Shown here: in pieces, positions 39,001 through 49,539 of the stretch
How positions within the stretch are numbered: the first letter of the stretch is position 1
Layout: every line of letters starts with the position of its first letter
Source of the DNA: CAYQIM01 sp964417555
GTDB lineage: Bacteria > Pseudomonadota > Gammaproteobacteria > Diplorickettsiales > Diplorickettsiaceae
Direction of reading: 5' to 3'
DNA length: 64,000 nt
Assembly: GCA_964417555.1 (NCBI GenBank)
Contig: CAYQIM010000065.1
Span: 62,001-126,000, forward strand
Translations under genes and position numbers: made by a program
Notes under the pieces: generated by a model
Seen by the model: the letters and a program-made list of their open reading frames with translations, nothing else
Told to the model about the DNA's origin: nothing
Database searches by the model: none

Positions 39001-40434
39001 CGGATGCTCACGAATCACTTCTTCTAAAATATCCCAAACTTCAGGCGCTTCGTTCTCCACCATTTTTTTAGCCGCTTTAATGGTAGAAGCTAAATCACGA
39101 AGTTGCAGTTTACTTAAAATAAATGGCTTAAATAATTCTAAGGCCATTTTTTTCGGTAAGCCGCATTGATGTAATTTAAGTGTAGGTCCTACTACGATAA
39201 CCGAACGACCCGAGTAATCAACACGTTTACCTAATAAATTCTGTCTAAAGCGACCTTGTTTCCCTTTAATCATATCGGCTAATGATTTTAAAGGCCGTTT
39301 ATTACTGCCAGTAATAGCGCGTCCGCGACGGCCATTATCAAGCAAGGCATCAACCGATTCCTGCAACATACGTTTTTCATTACGCACAATAATATCGGGC
39401 GCATTGAGATCGAGTAAACGTTTTAACCGGTTATTACGATTGATAACACGTCGATACAGATCATTGAGATCAGAGGTTGCAAAACGTCCACCATCTAGAG
39501 GTACTAAAGGACGTAAGTCTGGTGGTAACACCGGCAATACAGTCAATACCATCCATTCAGGCTTATTGCCGGACTGCTCAAAGGCTTCTAAAAGTTTTAG
39601 TCGCTTTGCATACTTCTTGAGTTTGGTTTCTGAATTGGTATTGGGAATCTCTTCGCGTAAGCGATTAATTTCCTCATCTATCTCTAAGGTAACCAATAAT
39701 TGCTGAATCGCTTCAGCACCCATACGCGCATCAAATTCATCACCATGCTCTTCGATGGCTTCTAGATACTGTTCATCTGTTAAAAGTTGACCTCGCTGTA
39801 ACGTCGTCATTCCAGGATCAACCACAACAAATGCTTCAAAATAGAGCACACGTTCAATATCACGTAAGGTCATGTCAAGTAAAAGACCAATACGCGAAGG
39901 TAAAGATTTTAAAAACCAAATGTGCGCAACCGGACTGGCTAACTCAACATGGCCCATACGTTCACGACGAACTTTAGTTAGCGCAACTTCCACACCACAC
40001 TTTTCACAAATCACGCCACGATGTTTAAGCCGCTTATATTTACCACATAAACATTCGTAATCTTTAATAGGTCCAAAAATCTTGGCACAAAATAAACCAT
40101 CTCTTTCAGGTTTAAAGGTACGATAATTAATAGTCTCTGGTTTTTTTACCTCGCCATAAGACCAAGTACGGATCATATCTGGAGAAGCTAATGAAATACG
40201 AATATTATCAAATTCATCCAAATAATCTTCTTGCTTCAAAATGCCCAATAAGTCTGACATTAAAGGCTTAGGTGTGCCACTCGATACAGCCTGCACAGCT
40301 TCTGCCATACTCGCCAAACTTTCTGTACTCTGTGCATCTGACATAGACATCTCTTTAGCCCCTGCTTCCGATGCTGACGCTGTACTTTCAACATCGACAG
40401 ATATAGGCGCTGCTTTTGGTTTACTCGTTGCCAA
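36022..40434 (-). CDS. rpoC: RNA polymerase subunit beta'
   Basis: Catalytic subunit of RNAP. 1470 residues. The Mg-binding [13 protein letters not shown], the N-terminal zinc site ([20 protein letters not shown]) and the second Cys cluster ([15 protein letters not shown]) are intact. Unusually, about 58 Ser/Ala-rich residues precede the normal start region ([17 protein letters not shown]). The frame begins at a TTG (40434) with GGAG seven bases upstream. Met29 (AGGGG eight bases before) is an alternative, still longer than the family. No good SD precedes Met59. Confidence 0.96.
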   Translation of the reverse strand: MATSKPKAAPISVDVESTASASEAGAKEMSMSDAQSTESLASMAEAVQAVSSGTPKPLMSDLLGILKQEDYLDEFDNIRISLASPDMIRTWSYGEVKKPETINYRTFKPERDGLFCAKIFGPIKDYECLCGKYKRLKHRGVICEKCGVEVALTKVRRERMGHVELASPVAHIWFLKSLPSRIGLLLDMTLRDIERVLYFEAFVVVDPGMTTLQRGQLLTDEQYLEAIEEHGDEFDARMGAEAIQQLLVTLEIDEEINRLREEIPNTNSETKLKKYAKRLKLLEAFEQSGNKPEWMVLTVLPVLPPDLRPLVPLDGGRFATSDLNDLYRRVINRNNRLKRLLDLNAPDIIVRNEKRMLQESVDALLDNGRRGRAITGSNKRPLKSLADMIKGKQGRFRQNLLGKRVDYSGRSVIVVGPTLKLHQCGLPKKMALELFKPFILSKLQLRDLASTIKAAKKMVENEAPEVWDILEEVIREHPVLLNRAPTLHRLGIQAFEPILIEGKAIQLHPLVCTAYNADFDGDQMAVHVPLTIEAQLEARALMMSTNNILSPANGEPIIVPTQDVVLGLYYLTRDRINAKGEGLVCADVNDVRQLYDTGFADLHAKIKVRIKEVVFDADGKRQESTRLVETTVGRALLREILPDGLPFSLINKALNKRAILSLINECYRRLGLKATAIFADKLMYTGFSYATRAGISIGIEDLIIPEGKAAIITDAEAEVKEIESQYSSGLVTQGERYNKVIDIWSCTNDQVAKAMMEKLATEDVLNADGKLVAQESFNPVYMMADSGARGSPAQMRQLAGMRGLMTKPDGSIIETPITANFREGLDVLQYFISTHGARKGLADTALKTANSGYLTRRLVDVAQDMVVTELDCGVEQGILITPHVEGGEIMVPLRERVLGRVLAEDVSLPGSDDVVVNKGTLLDEAWVNTLEERAVDQVKVRSPITCEARYGICAACYGRDLARGHLVVIGESVGVIAAQSIGEPGTQLTMRTFHIGGAASQVALANHIQVKSKGRIKLHNIKLVKHAEGHFVTVSRSGELTLLDAQGRERERYKLPYGASIKVSDGAEVVPGQVIAQWDPHTHPVVTEVAGYIKFIDLVDGITMNRQTDDVTGLTSIVVTDSKQRGSGGKELRPMVRLTNKEGNDLFLPGTRLPAHYFLPVNAILSLEDGAAVGVGDIVARIPQETSKTRDITGGLPRVADLFEARKPKEPAILAEISGIISFGKETKGKRRLVITGNDGEVFEALIPKWRHVTVFEGEHVERGEVVADGPLNPHDILRLLGINKLSNYIVSEVQEVYRLQGVKINDKHIEVIVRQMLRKVNILDSGESRFLKGEQLEEARVKEENRKLVESNKLPARFESVLLGITKASLATDSFISAASFQETTRVLTEAAVTGKRDDLKGLKENVIVGRLIPAGTGFAYHSEVRRQRAANVLARKQKLASTTPQMTASDVEQALSQALSEGPNKDGS

Positions 40435-40452
40435 GGTTATACTCCACTTCGA

Positions 40453-43400
40453 TTAATCTTTGGTTTCTAGTTCCGCATTGATGGCCAAGGAACGTATTTC
40501 CTTGACTAGTACATTAAACGATTCTGGCATCCCCGCTTCCATATGATGATCGCCATCAACAATATTTTTATACATTTTCGTTCTACCGGCGACATCATCC
40601 GATTTCACCGTTAGCATTTCTTGTAAGGTATAAGCAGCACCATAGGCCTCTAATGCCCAAACCTCCATTTCACCAAAGCGCTGACCACCAAATTGAGCTT
40701 TACCGCCTAAAGGCTGTTGTGTTACTAAACTATATGAGCCGGTCGATCGCGCATGCATTTTATCGTCAACTAAATGGTTTAGTTTAAGCATATACATATA
40801 ACCGACAGTCACCGGGCGCTCAAAACGCTGTCCTGTCCGACCGTCGTAAAGCGTAGTCTGACCGGACTCTGGCAAATCAGCCAAGTGCAACATACGTTTG
40901 ATCTCCGTTTCCGTTACACCATCAAAGACAGGCGTCGCCATCGGCACACCCTGCCGCAGATTATGTGCTAATTCAATCACTTCCTCATCCGCTAATTTAT
41001 CCAGATTAACCTTTTGTGCCACTTGCTTATTATCGTTATAAATAGATCCTAAAAAGGTCTTTATTTCCTTGATATTTTTTTTCTCGTCCAACATGGTGCC
41101 AATCTTGAGACCTAAGCCTTTTGCCGCCCAACCTAAATGCGTTTCTAATACCTGTCCGACGTTCATACGTGAAGGAACACCTAAGGGATTTAATACAATA
41201 TCAACCGGCGTCCCATCTTCCATATAAGGCATATCTTCAACCGGAATAATTGTTGAAATAACCCCTTTGTTACCGTGACGACCTGCCATTTTATCGCCCG
41301 GCTGGATACAGCGTTTGATAGCTAAGTAAACCTTAACGATTTTGAGAATTCCCGGCGCCAAATCACCCCCTTGGATCAATTTTTTACGTTTATTTTCAAA
41401 TTTTTCGTCTAAGGCGATACGTGCCGTTTCAAGCTGCTTAGCCACCGCTTCTAATTGCTGATTAGCGGCTTCATCACGTAAGCTGACAGAAAACCATTGG
41501 TCTTTAGACAAAGTACTCAAATACTCCAACGTCACTTTACTACCTGATTTGAGTTTATTTGGCCCACTGCTAGCAACAGCACCCACTAACAAGGTTTCTA
41601 AACGTTGGTAAGCATCATTCTCTAAAATTCTAAACTCGTCGTAGAGATCCTTCTTAATTTTTTCCAGCGCCATGGCTTCGATACTTAAAGCACGCTCATC
41701 TTTTTCTAATCCATCGCGGGTAAATACTTGAACATCAATAACAGTTCCGCGCATGCCAGAAGGTACGCGCAAAGAGCTATCTTTTACATCCGATGCTTTT
41801 TCACCAAAAATTGCACGCAACAACTTTTCTTCAGGCGTTAGTTGAGTTTCACCTTTTGGAGTTACTTTTCCAACCAGAATATCACCCGCCTCAACCCAAG
41901 CACCTAAGTGCACAATGCCAGATTCATCCAGTTTGGACAGCGCGCCTTCACCAACATTTGGAATATCAGCGGTAATTTCTTCAGCCCCTAGTTTAGTATC
42001 ACGCCCAATACAAGTGAGTTCTTCAATATGAATGGTCGTAAAGCGATCTTCAGAAACAACACGCTCGGAGATTAAAATAGAATCCTCAAAGTTATAACCA
42101 TTCCATGGCATAAACGCGACTAATAAATTACGACCCAATGCAAGTTCGCCGAGATCGGTAGAAGGACCGTCGGCTAACACATCACCTTTTTTGACGATAT
42201 CCCCTTTATTGACTAAAGGACGTTGGTTAATGCAGGTATTCTGATTAGAACGGGTATATTTAGTCAAATTATAAATATCAACCCCGGCTGTGCCCGCAGT
42301 CGTTTCTTCATCATCCACACGTACCACAATTCGGCCTGCATCCACGGAATCGATAAAACCACCCCGCTTAGCAACCACAACCACGCCAGAATCCACCGCT
42401 ACTTTACGTTCCATCCCCGTTCCCACTAAGGGTTTTTCAGTACGCAAGGTAGGAACAGCTTGACGTTGCATGTTAGATCCCATTAAGGCACGGTTAGCAT
42501 CGTCGTGTTCTAAGAAAGGAATTAGAGAAGCCGCCACCGAAACTACTTGCGCCGGTGAAATATCCATATAATCGACTTTATCCGCCGTTGTCAGCATCGA
42601 TTCATTACGGTGACGTGATGGAATTAAATCATCAATTAATTTTCCATGACTATGACTATCTAATCGTGTATTAGCTTGCGCAATGACATATTTACCTTCT
42701 TCAATCGCCGACAAATATTGGATTTCTTGCGTTACTTTGCCGTTTTCAACCTTGCGATAAGGTGTCTCAAGGAACCCGTAATGGTTTGTTCTTGCATAAA
42801 CGGCTAAGGAGTTAATTAAGCCAATGTTAGGTCCTTCTGGTGTTTCAATTGGACACACACGACCATAATGCGTAGGATGCACGTCTCGAACCTCAAAACC
42901 CGCACGTTCACGCGTCAAGCCACCCGGCCCTAGTGCAGAAACTCGCCGTTTATGGGTAATTTCAGACAATGGGTTCACTTGGTCCATGAACTGTGATAAC
43001 TGGCTAGAACCAAAAAATTCTTTGATTGCCGCCGAAATAGGCTTAGCATTGATTAAATCTTGCGGCATTAAGTTTTCAGATTCCGCTACACTCAGGCGAT
43101 CCCTGACGGCACGCTCAACACGAACCAAACCGACACGAAACTGATTTTCAGCCATTTCACCGACACTTCGCACACGTCGATTACCTAAATGATCAATATC
43201 ATCCACATCCCCTTTACCATTACGAATATCAATCAATGCCTTTAAGACCTCGACGATGTCCTCTTTGGTTAAAGTTCCTGGCCCTAAAATATCTTCGCGC
43301 CCTAAACGGCGATTAAATTTCATTCGCCCTACCGCTGACAAATCATAGCGCTCGGAAACAAAGAATAAATTTTTAAACAACGCTTCTGCCGCTTCCTTAG

Positions 43401-44592
43401 TAGGTGGTTCACCCGGACGCATCATGCGATAGATTTCCACCAGCGCTTCCTGCTGATTATGACTAGGATCAATGCGTAGCGTTGTAGAAATATAAGAACC
43501 TGAATCTAAATCATTTGTATAAAGGGTTTCAATCGTTTTTATACTCGATTCAGCGATTTTCTTAATAATATCAGCTGTCAACTCGGTATTGGCTTCAAAG
43601 AGAACCTCACCTGTTTCTGGATCTACGATAGGTTTTGCTAAGGTTTTCCCTAATAAATACTCTAACGGCAAGGTCAACTGTTTAGCGTTTGCTTTTTCGA
43701 GTTGTCGAATTTGCCGTGCCGCAATACGACGACCTTGCTCTACAACAATATTACCTTCGGCATCTTTGATATCAAAGCTAGCTATTTCACCACGTAGGCG
43801 TTCTGGAACTAAATCTAAAACAACAGAATCGCCTTTAAAATGGAAAACATTATTAGTAAAAAATAACTCGAGAATTTCTTCTGTAGTAAAACCTAAAGCG
43901 CGTAACAGGATGGTCGCTGCTAATTTACGTCGTCTATCGATACGGACAAAAAGATTATCTTTGGGATCAAATTCGAAATCTAGCCAAGAACCTCGATAAG
44001 GAATAATTCGTGCGGCATAGAGCAATTTACCGGATGAGTGTGTTTTACCCTTATCATGCTCAAAGAATACACCAGGCGATCGGTGTAATTGTGAAACCAC
44101 TACCCGATCAGTACCATTAATGACAAAACTACCCGTATCTGTCATCAAGGGGATTTCACCCATATAGACTTCTTGTTCTTTAATATTTTTAATTCGAGTC
44201 GTACCGGGTGCTGCTTCTTTATCATAAATAATAAGACGCATCTTAACACGCAAAGGGGCGCCATAGGTTAAACCACGCACTTGACATTCTTTAACGTCAA
44301 AAGACGGTTGCCCTATGCGATAGGAAATGTATTCTAACGTCGCTTCGCCACCCGAGTAAGAAGAAATAGGAAACACCGATTTAAAAGCTGCATTTAATCC
44401 AAATTTTTCTAAAGCATCGGCTGGCATATCCGGTTGTAAAAACCGATGGTAAGACTCGATCTGAGTCGCCAACAGATAAGGCGCCTCCATTATCGCAGCT
44501 TGTTTACCAAAATTTTTTCGAATACGTTTTTTTTCTGTGAAAGAACAAGGCTTAGCCGCTGACTCAGTTACTTGGGATGTCCGAATTACCAT
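40453..44592 (-). CDS. rpoB: RNA polymerase subunit beta
   Basis: 1379 residues from the ATG at 44592, which has AGGTGA six bases upstream (a TTG one codon earlier is less likely). The rifampicin region reads [20 protein letters not shown] and then [11 protein letters not shown]: Asp516, His526 and Ser531 (E. coli numbering) are unchanged, while position 518 is Val instead of Asn. The C-terminal [21 protein letters not shown] is normal. 18 bases separate it from rpoC. Confidence 0.98.
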   Translation of the reverse strand: MVIRTSQVTESAAKPCSFTEKKRIRKNFGKQAAIMEAPYLLATQIESYHRFLQPDMPADALEKFGLNAAFKSVFPISSYSGGEATLEYISYRIGQPSFDVKECQVRGLTYGAPLRVKMRLIIYDKEAAPGTTRIKNIKEQEVYMGEIPLMTDTGSFVINGTDRVVVSQLHRSPGVFFEHDKGKTHSSGKLLYAARIIPYRGSWLDFEFDPKDNLFVRIDRRRKLAATILLRALGFTTEEILELFFTNNVFHFKGDSVVLDLVPERLRGEIASFDIKDAEGNIVVEQGRRIAARQIRQLEKANAKQLTLPLEYLLGKTLAKPIVDPETGEVLFEANTELTADIIKKIAESSIKTIETLYTNDLDSGSYISTTLRIDPSHNQQEALVEIYRMMRPGEPPTKEAAEALFKNLFFVSERYDLSAVGRMKFNRRLGREDILGPGTLTKEDIVEVLKALIDIRNGKGDVDDIDHLGNRRVRSVGEMAENQFRVGLVRVERAVRDRLSVAESENLMPQDLINAKPISAAIKEFFGSSQLSQFMDQVNPLSEITHKRRVSALGPGGLTRERAGFEVRDVHPTHYGRVCPIETPEGPNIGLINSLAVYARTNHYGFLETPYRKVENGKVTQEIQYLSAIEEGKYVIAQANTRLDSHSHGKLIDDLIPSRHRNESMLTTADKVDYMDISPAQVVSVAASLIPFLEHDDANRALMGSNMQRQAVPTLRTEKPLVGTGMERKVAVDSGVVVVAKRGGFIDSVDAGRIVVRVDDEETTAGTAGVDIYNLTKYTRSNQNTCINQRPLVNKGDIVKKGDVLADGPSTDLGELALGRNLLVAFMPWNGYNFEDSILISERVVSEDRFTTIHIEELTCIGRDTKLGAEEITADIPNVGEGALSKLDESGIVHLGAWVEAGDILVGKVTPKGETQLTPEEKLLRAIFGEKASDVKDSSLRVPSGMRGTVIDVQVFTRDGLEKDERALSIEAMALEKIKKDLYDEFRILENDAYQRLETLLVGAVASSGPNKLKSGSKVTLEYLSTLSKDQWFSVSLRDEAANQQLEAVAKQLETARIALDEKFENKRKKLIQGGDLAPGILKIVKVYLAIKRCIQPGDKMAGRHGNKGVISTIIPVEDMPYMEDGTPVDIVLNPLGVPSRMNVGQVLETHLGWAAKGLGLKIGTMLDEKKNIKEIKTFLGSIYNDNKQVAQKVNLDKLADEEVIELAHNLRQGVPMATPVFDGVTETEIKRMLHLADLPESGQTTLYDGRTGQRFERPVTVGYMYMLKLNHLVDDKMHARSTGSYSLVTQQPLGGKAQFGGQRFGEMEVWALEAYGAAYTLQEMLTVKSDDVAGRTKMYKNIVDGDHHMEAGMPESFNVLVKEIRSLAINAELETKD

Positions 44593-44699
44593 CAAAGTTC
44601 ACCTACTAGAGAACAGAATAAATAAAAGAAAATTGCTACACTTAATAAAAAACCTACGCCAAATAAGCGTTTAGCGTAAAAATATCAATAATGAAGAAT

Positions 44700-44718
44700 G
44701 CCCAAGCGAAACTTGGGC
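44700..44718 (-). terminator. Attenuator-like hairpin between rplL and rpoB
   Basis: A 7-base stem (GCCCAAG / CTTGGGC) with a TTTCG loop, followed on the minus strand by a T-rich but interrupted run (ATTCTTCATTATT). A partial terminator at this junction is known in E. coli and balances ribosomal protein and RNAP synthesis. Confidence 0.6.
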
Positions 44719-44752
44719 ACACTCTTATCGTCTAGATGTTAAGTCGTTAACC

Positions 44753-45139
44753 TTATTTAACGTCAACTTTAGCGCCCGCTTCTTCAAGTTTTTTCTTTAG
44801 CGCTTCTGCACCAGCTTTAGCAAGCCCTTCCTTCACCACTTTAGGTGCGGCTTCAACAAGGTCCTTCGCTTCTTTCAAACCTAAACCTGTTGCTTCACGC
44901 ACAACCTTAATCACATTAATTTTGTTAGCGCCAACTTCTGTCAAATGCACGTCAAATTCAGTCTTTTCTTCAGCAACAGCCGCTGCTCCACCCGCAGCAG
45001 GCGCTGCAGCAACGGTGGCTGCCGCAGCAGAAACACCAAATTTTTCTTCCATCATGGAAATAAGTTCACAAATGTCCATCGTCGACATTGCGGAAATTGC
45101 ATTTAACACATCTTCTTTAGAATTAACAGCCGTACTCAT
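44753..45139 (-). CDS. rplL: 50S ribosomal protein L7/L12
   Basis: Multi-copy stalk protein that recruits and activates translational GTPases. 128 residues: N-terminal dimerisation domain, Ala-rich hinge ([16 protein letters not shown], about 42-57) and the C-terminal factor-binding domain ([24 protein letters not shown]). Paired with rplJ, 45 bases upstream. Confidence 0.97.
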   Translation of the reverse strand: MSTAVNSKEDVLNAISAMSTMDICELISMMEEKFGVSAAAATVAAAPAAGGAAAVAEEKTEFDVHLTEVGANKINVIKVVREATGLGLKEAKDLVEAAPKVVKEGLAKAGAEALKKKLEEAGAKVDVK

Positions 45140-45184
45140 ATAAGATTCACTCCAAAAAATAATTTTTCATTTAACCTTTAACCT

Positions 45185-45718
45185 TTAATTACCTGCTACT
45201 TGACGTTGATCACGTATAGCTGCAACAGTACGTACTAATTTGGCCGTAGGTTCAGCCATGGTACGAACCAGTTTGGTAACAGGTGCTTTCATAACTGCCA
45301 TTAACATGGCAATGGCTTCATCACGTGTCGGTAGATTAGCTACCTTATCAAGTGCATTCACCGGAAGTAATTGGCCATCTAGCGCTAAGGCCTTAACCAC
45401 TAACTTCTCGTATTGCTTGGTAAATGTCCTAATAAGGCGGGCTGCTGCACCAGGTTCTTGTTGCGAAAATGCCAACAGCAAAGGACCCACTAAGGTGTCT
45501 TGAAGACACGCAAAACCGGTTCCTTCTAAAGCGCGTCGTGCCAATGTATTGCGCACAACACGCAAATAAACACCGCTGTTACGCGCTTGTACCCGCAATT
45601 GACTCATTTCTCCCACACTCAAACCACGATATTCAGCAGTCACTGCTGATAGCGCATTTTTTGCAACTTCTCCGACTTCCGCGACAATGGCCTGTTTATC
45701 TGCAAGTCTTAATGTCAC
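45185..45718 (-). CDS. rplJ: 50S ribosomal protein L10
   Basis: Stalk base that holds L7/L12 dimers; in E. coli the L10-L12 complex represses its own leader. I place the start at the GTG at 45718 (MTLRLADKQAIVAEV, 177 residues), which aligns with the E. coli start MALNLQDKQAIVAEV and has AGGAG nine bases before it. An upstream in-frame GTG at 45739 would translate through that SD. Confidence 0.93.
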   Translation of the reverse strand: MTLRLADKQAIVAEVGEVAKNALSAVTAEYRGLSVGEMSQLRVQARNSGVYLRVVRNTLARRALEGTGFACLQDTLVGPLLLAFSQQEPGAAARLIRTFTKQYEKLVVKALALDGQLLPVNALDKVANLPTRDEAIAMLMAVMKAPVTKLVRTMAEPTAKLVRTVAAIRDQRQVAGN

Positions 45719-45861
45719 GTTCTCGTTCTCCTCATTCACTTTTAGCTGAACTCAGCTCATTATCAGGTCTTAGTACAGCGCGCGCGCCAAGTAAAATCTG
45801 ATCTAGCAAAGTCCAGCAATGGATAGGTGGTAGCCATTTACGGTTCACCGTCTGCGTAGGT

Positions 45862-46009
45862 AAGAAAGTGTCTTCAAATGTGCTAGGACGAGACAAGAAA
45901 CGTTGTTTTTCGAGTATCGCAACGAAGCATACATATAAAGTATGTGAGTAGCGAAACACAGAAAAACAGCGTTTCTTGACCGTCATCGTGCATTTGAAGA
46001 CACTTTCTA
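45862..46009. repeat. Palindromic element, type-II arms, full copy (copy D)
   Basis: Outer arms AGAAAGTGTCTTCAAATG (45863-45880) and CATTTGAAGACACTTTCT (45991-46008) pair perfectly over 18 bases. Inner arms 45894-45911 / 45961-45978 pair at 17 of 18. The core, read on the minus strand, is CTGTGTTTCGCTACTCACAT...CGATACTC. TA flanks both ends. It occupies the rplA-rplJ spacer (45719-46287), a 569-base gap that also holds a CATTGCG palindrome and a GTAGGA-AAAAA-TCCTAC hairpin; the rplJL promoter was not resolved. Confidence 0.85.
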
Positions 46010-46033
46010 ATATTAAGCATCATAAAAATAGCC

Positions 46034-46066
46034 TGCCATTGCGAACGCGAAGCGCACAGCAATCCA
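46034..46066. repeat. CATTGCG...GCAATCC palindrome, longer copy
   Basis: CCATTGCGAACGCGAAGCGC followed by ACAGCAATCC: ATTGC and GCAAT arms frame a GCG-rich interior. Related to 13588-13609. It lies 25 bases beyond element D. Confidence 0.45.
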
Positions 46067-46287
46067 GTTATTTCTATCAACACACCTACGGTCTTCGACA
46101 GTTAGTAGGAAAAAATCCTACCTTCTGCGAATTTTGTTTGACCCACTACAAAGTAACCACCATGGTCTTGGTGAGGCTTAGTAAAAGGTCAATATGTTCT
46201 TATACCCTACTAACTTATAATAGGGGGGTAGTCCTTCTATCGTAAATACTGGCAATAGTCAATAAAAAAAAGCTAAGCGTGCTAAAT

Positions 46288-46989
46288 CTACGCCGTTTCT
46301 GCAATCGAACCCAGACTAACCAACAGGCCAGGTCCCATCGTAGTCGATAAATGTAGCTTCTTTAAGTATGCACCTTTTGCCGTACTCGGTTTTGCTTTTT
46401 TGATAGCCGATATTAAAGTATCTAAATTTTGCTGCAGGTGTTGTGCTTCAAAATTAAGTTTACCAATCGTACAATGCACAATACCCCCTTTATCGGCTCG
46501 GTATTGAACTTGTCCGGACTTCGCATTACTGACTGCGGTTTTTACATCCGTGGTAACTGTACCTGTTTTAGGATTTGGCATTAAACCTCTAGGGCCCAAT
46601 ATCTGACCTAATTGACCTACGAAGCGCATCGCATCGGGTGTAGCAATCAATACATCGAAATCTAAATTACCCGCTTTAATGCTATCAGCAAGATCCTCAA
46701 AACCAACAATATCCGCACCCGTTGCTTTTGCTATTTCGGCATTTGATCCTTGGGCAAAAACTGCTGCACGAGTCGTTCGGCCTGTTCCGTTCGGTAACAC
46801 GACAGCACCACGGACGGCCTGATCGGATTTACGCGGATCAATACCTAGATTAATACTGACATCAACGCTTTCATTGAATTTAACCGTAGAGATTTCCTTA
46901 AGCAAAGCAATCGCTTCTAAAACGGTATAGGTCTTATTGAGAGGAAGTTTTTCTTTGATAAGTTTTAAACGCTTACTCAGTTTAGCCAT
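46288..46989 (-). CDS. rplA: 50S ribosomal protein L1
   Basis: L1-stalk protein involved in E-site tRNA release and repressor of rplKA in E. coli. I start it at 46989 ([15 protein letters not shown], 233 residues); an in-frame Met 24 codons upstream lies inside rplK. GAGGGGG precedes the chosen ATG. The signature [14 protein letters not shown] and the TMGPGL end are present. Confidence 0.96.
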   Translation of the reverse strand: MAKLSKRLKLIKEKLPLNKTYTVLEAIALLKEISTVKFNESVDVSINLGIDPRKSDQAVRGAVVLPNGTGRTTRAAVFAQGSNAEIAKATGADIVGFEDLADSIKAGNLDFDVLIATPDAMRFVGQLGQILGPRGLMPNPKTGTVTTDVKTAVSNAKSGQVQYRADKGGIVHCTIGKLNFEAQHLQQNLDTLISAIKKAKPSTAKGAYLKKLHLSTTMGPGLLVSLGSIAETA

Positions 46990-46990
46990 C

Positions 46991-47428
46991 TTATAATACC
47001 CCCTCTTCCACTTCGATACCCATGTTACGTGCTGTGCCTGCGATAGTACGAATCGCCGCATCCAAATCGTTAGCTGTCAAATCAGGCATTTTAATCGTTG
47101 CAATTTCTGCTAATTGTTTACGAGTAATTTTACCCACTTTGTCTTTATTGGATGCACTGCTACCTTTGGTAATTCCTACGGCTTTCATCACGAGGTAAGA
47201 AGCTGGAGGGGTTTTGATAGTGAATGTAAAACTACGATCACTGTAGACCGTAATAACAACAGGCATAGGCATGCCTTTTTCTTTATCTTGCGTGCGCGCA
47301 TTAAAGGCTTTGCAAAACTCCATTATATTGACCCCTTGCTGACCCAATGCTGGACCAATAGGCGGCGCAGGATTGGCTTCACCGGCCTTAACCTGCAGTT
47401 TTACATAGGCTTGTATTTTCTTTGCCAT
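46991..47428 (-). CDS. rplK: 50S ribosomal protein L11
   Basis: GTPase-centre protein that binds 23S rRNA near thiostrepton's site and is required for RelA activation. 145 residues. The N-terminal Pro pair ([21 protein letters not shown]) and the C-terminal [11 protein letters not shown] are typical. GGAG lies eight bases before the ATG. It is the target of PrmA methylation in other bacteria. Confidence 0.97.
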   Translation of the reverse strand: MAKKIQAYVKLQVKAGEANPAPPIGPALGQQGVNIMEFCKAFNARTQDKEKGMPMPVVITVYSDRSFTFTIKTPPASYLVMKAVGITKGSSASNKDKVGKITRKQLAEIATIKMPDLTANDLDAAIRTIAGTARNMGIEVEEGVL

Positions 47429-47561
47429 TTTTTTATCTCCGGGTATAACGCTTATCTAAAATAAGCTCCCCATCAATGCCGAATACCCACTTTTTAGAAC
47501 TTACAACGTCCTTTAGTGAGCCCGGACAGTTTATTTCCCCTCAAAGGGTCCTCTACTTGAA

Positions 47562-48209
47562 TCAAGTCTTTTTATTAACTTGACCAAATTCTAATTCAAC
47601 CGGCGTAGAACGGCCAAAAATAATAACCGCGACTCTTAAACGGTTCTTTTCATAATTAACTTCTTCCACTTCGCCACTAAAGTCAGCAAAAGGCCCATCC
47701 ACCACTCGAACAACTTCCCCTATCTCAAATAAGACTTTAGGTCTTGGTTTGTCTGCCCCCTCTTGCATACGTTGGAGAATTTTATCCACTTCTTTCTCAC
47801 TCAGTGGGACAGGTTTATCGCTGGTACCACCAATAAACTTAATAACACCCGGGGTCTTTTGCACGAGATACCAACTATCTTCATCCATTTGCATTTCAAG
47901 TAACACATAACCTGGATAAAACTTACGTGCTGATTTACGCTTATGGCCTTGTCGTATCTCCACCACTTCTTCCGTGGGAACGATGATCTGACCAAACTTT
48001 TCAGTCAAGCCTTGTTGTTGAATACGATCGTTTAAAGTATCTAATACTTTACGTTCGTAACCTGAACGAACTTGGACAACAAACCAATGCATTATTTTAT
48101 TCGGTACCATTTTTTTTTCTATTACTTCCGATGACTTCTGCGTGCTAGAAGAATTTTGTTCGATTTCACCTTCGGAGGAGGGATGGAGTACTGTTTTTTT
48201 TTCAACCAT
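47562..48209 (-). CDS. nusG: Transcription elongation factor NusG
   Basis: Links RNAP to Rho, S10 and the ribosome. 215 residues. The NGN domain ([15 protein letters not shown]) begins only at about residue 41, and the KOW domain is at the C-terminus ([15 protein letters not shown]). The first ~38 residues (Ser/Glu/Lys-rich, [14 protein letters not shown]) are extra compared with the ~180-residue family. AGGG lies 11 bases before the ATG; the internal Met34 and Met40 have no SD. Confidence 0.96.
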   Translation of the reverse strand: MVEKKTVLHPSSEGEIEQNSSSTQKSSEVIEKKMVPNKIMHWFVVQVRSGYERKVLDTLNDRIQQQGLTEKFGQIIVPTEEVVEIRQGHKRKSARKFYPGYVLLEMQMDEDSWYLVQKTPGVIKFIGGTSDKPVPLSEKEVDKILQRMQEGADKPRPKVLFEIGEVVRVVDGPFADFSGEVEEVNYEKNRLRVAVIIFGRSTPVELEFGQVNKKT

Positions 48210-48224
48210 AACAAACTACCCTTT

Positions 48225-48596
48225 CTACCCTGTTAAAAATGTGACCAGCCACAATAAAAAACTATCTACCGCCCATAAAAACAAGCCTGCTAACACCACC
48301 ATCGCCATAACAAGCAGCGTTGTACGTACCGTCTCTTGGCGAGTTGGCCAAACAACTTTTCGCAATTCAGAACGCGCTGCCTGTGAAAATGACCAAAGAC
48401 GCTGCCCTTGCGTTGTGCGAAAAAATAAGAAGGCAAGAATAAGCGCCCCTATTATCCAAGCAATTAAACGAATAGCAATAGGCTCGCGCACGAAATAATA
48501 ATTAGCTGTAATAGCCAGCACAAGGCCAACGCCTATAACCAACCACAGAAAAATATTTTTTTTCGACGTGCTGCTCTCAAGCTTTGTGTTCTTCAT
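48225..48596 (-). CDS. secE: Preprotein translocase subunit SecE
   Basis: Essential clamp around SecY. 123 residues with three membrane segments (about residues 14-33, 40-58 and 92-118). The conserved cytoplasmic RSELRKVVWPTRQET precedes the last. The start at 48596 has AGGTG before it; a longer frame would run into tRNA-Trp and is rejected. nusG follows after 15 bases. Confidence 0.95.
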   Translation of the reverse strand: MKNTKLESSTSKKNIFLWLVIGVGLVLAITANYYFVREPIAIRLIAWIIGALILAFLFFRTTQGQRLWSFSQAARSELRKVVWPTRQETVRTTLLVMAMVVLAGLFLWAVDSFLLWLVTFLTG

Positions 48597-48611
48597 TTCA
48601 CCTTTTCTATC

Positions 48612-48687
48612 TGGCAGGCCAGGAGGGAATCGAACCCCCAACCTGCGGTTTTGGAGACCGCCGCTCTGCCGATTGAGCTACTGGCCT
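48612..48687 (-). tRNA. tRNA-Trp (CCA)
   Basis: 76 bases with encoded CCA. Acceptor AGGCCAG pairs with CTGGCCT. Anticodon loop TCTCCAAAA gives CCA. The TTCGATTC T-loop is normal. It lies 15 bases upstream of secE and is probably cotranscribed with it. Confidence 0.96.
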
Positions 48688-48693
48688 AAATCT

Positions 48694-48730
48694 TAGAAAG
48701 TGTCTCCTAGCACATCAAGACACTTTCTTA
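48694..48730. repeat. Palindromic element, type-II arms, minimal copy (copy G)
   Basis: AGAAAGTGTCT (48695-48705) and AGACACTTTCT (48718-48728) pair perfectly around CCTAGCACATCA, whose CCTAGCACA also occurs in copy E near its right arm. TA flanks both ends. It looks like an internal-deletion product of a full element. Confidence 0.75.
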
Positions 48731-48747
48731 CTCGCATAATCGTCGTC

Positions 48748-48855
48748 TTTTGATTGATTTCGTTGTTGGATTGTCTTTCTGATGCTCTCATGTACTCGCG
48801 TGCACACTGCGCTTTTCAAAACCAATCCGCCTGGAATCACTAGAATCAATCAAAA
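48748..48855. repeat. 108-base palindromic element between tRNA-Trp and tRNA-Thr
   Basis: TTTTGATTGATT (48748-48759) and AATCAATCAAAA (48844-48855) are perfect 12-base inverted repeats. GGATTG/CAATCC form a second inner pair. The interior resembles none of the other families. It lies where related genomes carry a second tuf gene. Confidence 0.6.
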
Positions 48856-48889
48856 TACTCGATTCTACCACTTACATTTTTTATTCAAA

Positions 48890-48965
<76 letters not shown>

Positions 48966-49015
48966 TTCATACTACTCTCGATCCAAACCCGGTTTATCTT
49001 ATCTTTACATCTGTA

Positions 49016-49090
49016 TGGAGCGGGTGATGGGAATCGAACCCACGCTATCAGCTTGGAAGGCTGAAGTTCTACCATTGAACTACACCCGCA
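49016..49090 (-). tRNA. tRNA-Gly (TCC)
   Basis: 75 bases with CCA. Acceptor TGCGGGT pairs mainly with ACCCGCT. The anticodon in GCCTTCCAAGC is TCC, reading GGA/GGG. It lies between tRNA-Tyr and tRNA-Thr, as in E. coli tyrU-glyT-thrT. Confidence 0.95.
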
Positions 49091-49163
49091 TAGTACTAAG
49101 CTACGCAAAAAATATCTTTTGGCGCCAGCCCAAACCCACTAAAAAATTGCTTCAATAAATTTA

Positions 49164-49250
<87 letters not shown>

Positions 49251-49265
49251 AAAATTGAGGTGGCT

Positions 49266-49294
49266 ATTTTGCGAAAGTCGTGACGGGATGTCAA
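49266..49294 (-). promoter_or_regulatory. Promoter of the tRNA-Tyr-Gly-Thr cluster
   Basis: Minus strand TTGACA (49289-49294), 17 bases, CAAAAT (49266-49271), then a GCC-rich discriminator (AGCCACC) and the tRNA 15 bases downstream. A GC-rich discriminator is typical of stringently controlled tRNA promoters. Confidence 0.75.
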
Positions 49295-49312
49295 CCACTA
49301 TTATCATTAAAC

Positions 49313-49459
49313 TAGGGCGTGTCGTCATTTAGCACGATGATGGTCACAAAGCGTGTGTTTTCTGTGTTTCGTTACTCACATACTTCATGTATGCTCCGTT
49401 ACGATACTTGAAAACACACGCTTTCTGCCTTATCCTCCCGTAAATGACGACACACCCTA
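49313..49459. repeat. Palindromic element, type-I arms, full copy (copy C)
   Basis: Outer arms AGGGCGTGTCGTCATTTA (49314-49331) and TAAATGACGACACACCCT (49441-49458) pair at 17 of 18. Inner arms AAAGCGTGTGTTTT / AAAACACACGCTTT (49348-49361, 49411-49424) pair perfectly. The core CTGTGTTTCGTTACTCACAT...ACGATACTTG is shared with copies D and E. A family-3 fragment (ATACTCTCCGCACTTGAATT) follows at once at 49459. Confidence 0.85.
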
Positions 49460-49539
49460 TACTCTCCGCACTTGAATTTTTGGTAATGTTTTTGTAATTT
49501 CAATCGCTGGGATTACTATTTTCTACCACAAGTTATTTC

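Noticed and set aside
42960..43030. Rifampicin resistance in rpoB
   Set aside because: Only position 518 differs (Val for Asn); the principal resistance residues 516, 526 and 531 are wild type, so no resistance can be claimed.
46190..46275. A promoter for rplJL around TTGACT at about 46256-46261 (minus strand)
   Set aside because: No acceptable -10 lies at 16-18 bases, and the distance to rplJ is more than 500 bases across a MITE; left unassigned.
48597..48641. A longer SecE starting at 48641
   Set aside because: The extra 15 codons lie inside or next to tRNA-Trp and do not resemble SecE; AGGTG precedes the ATG at 48596.
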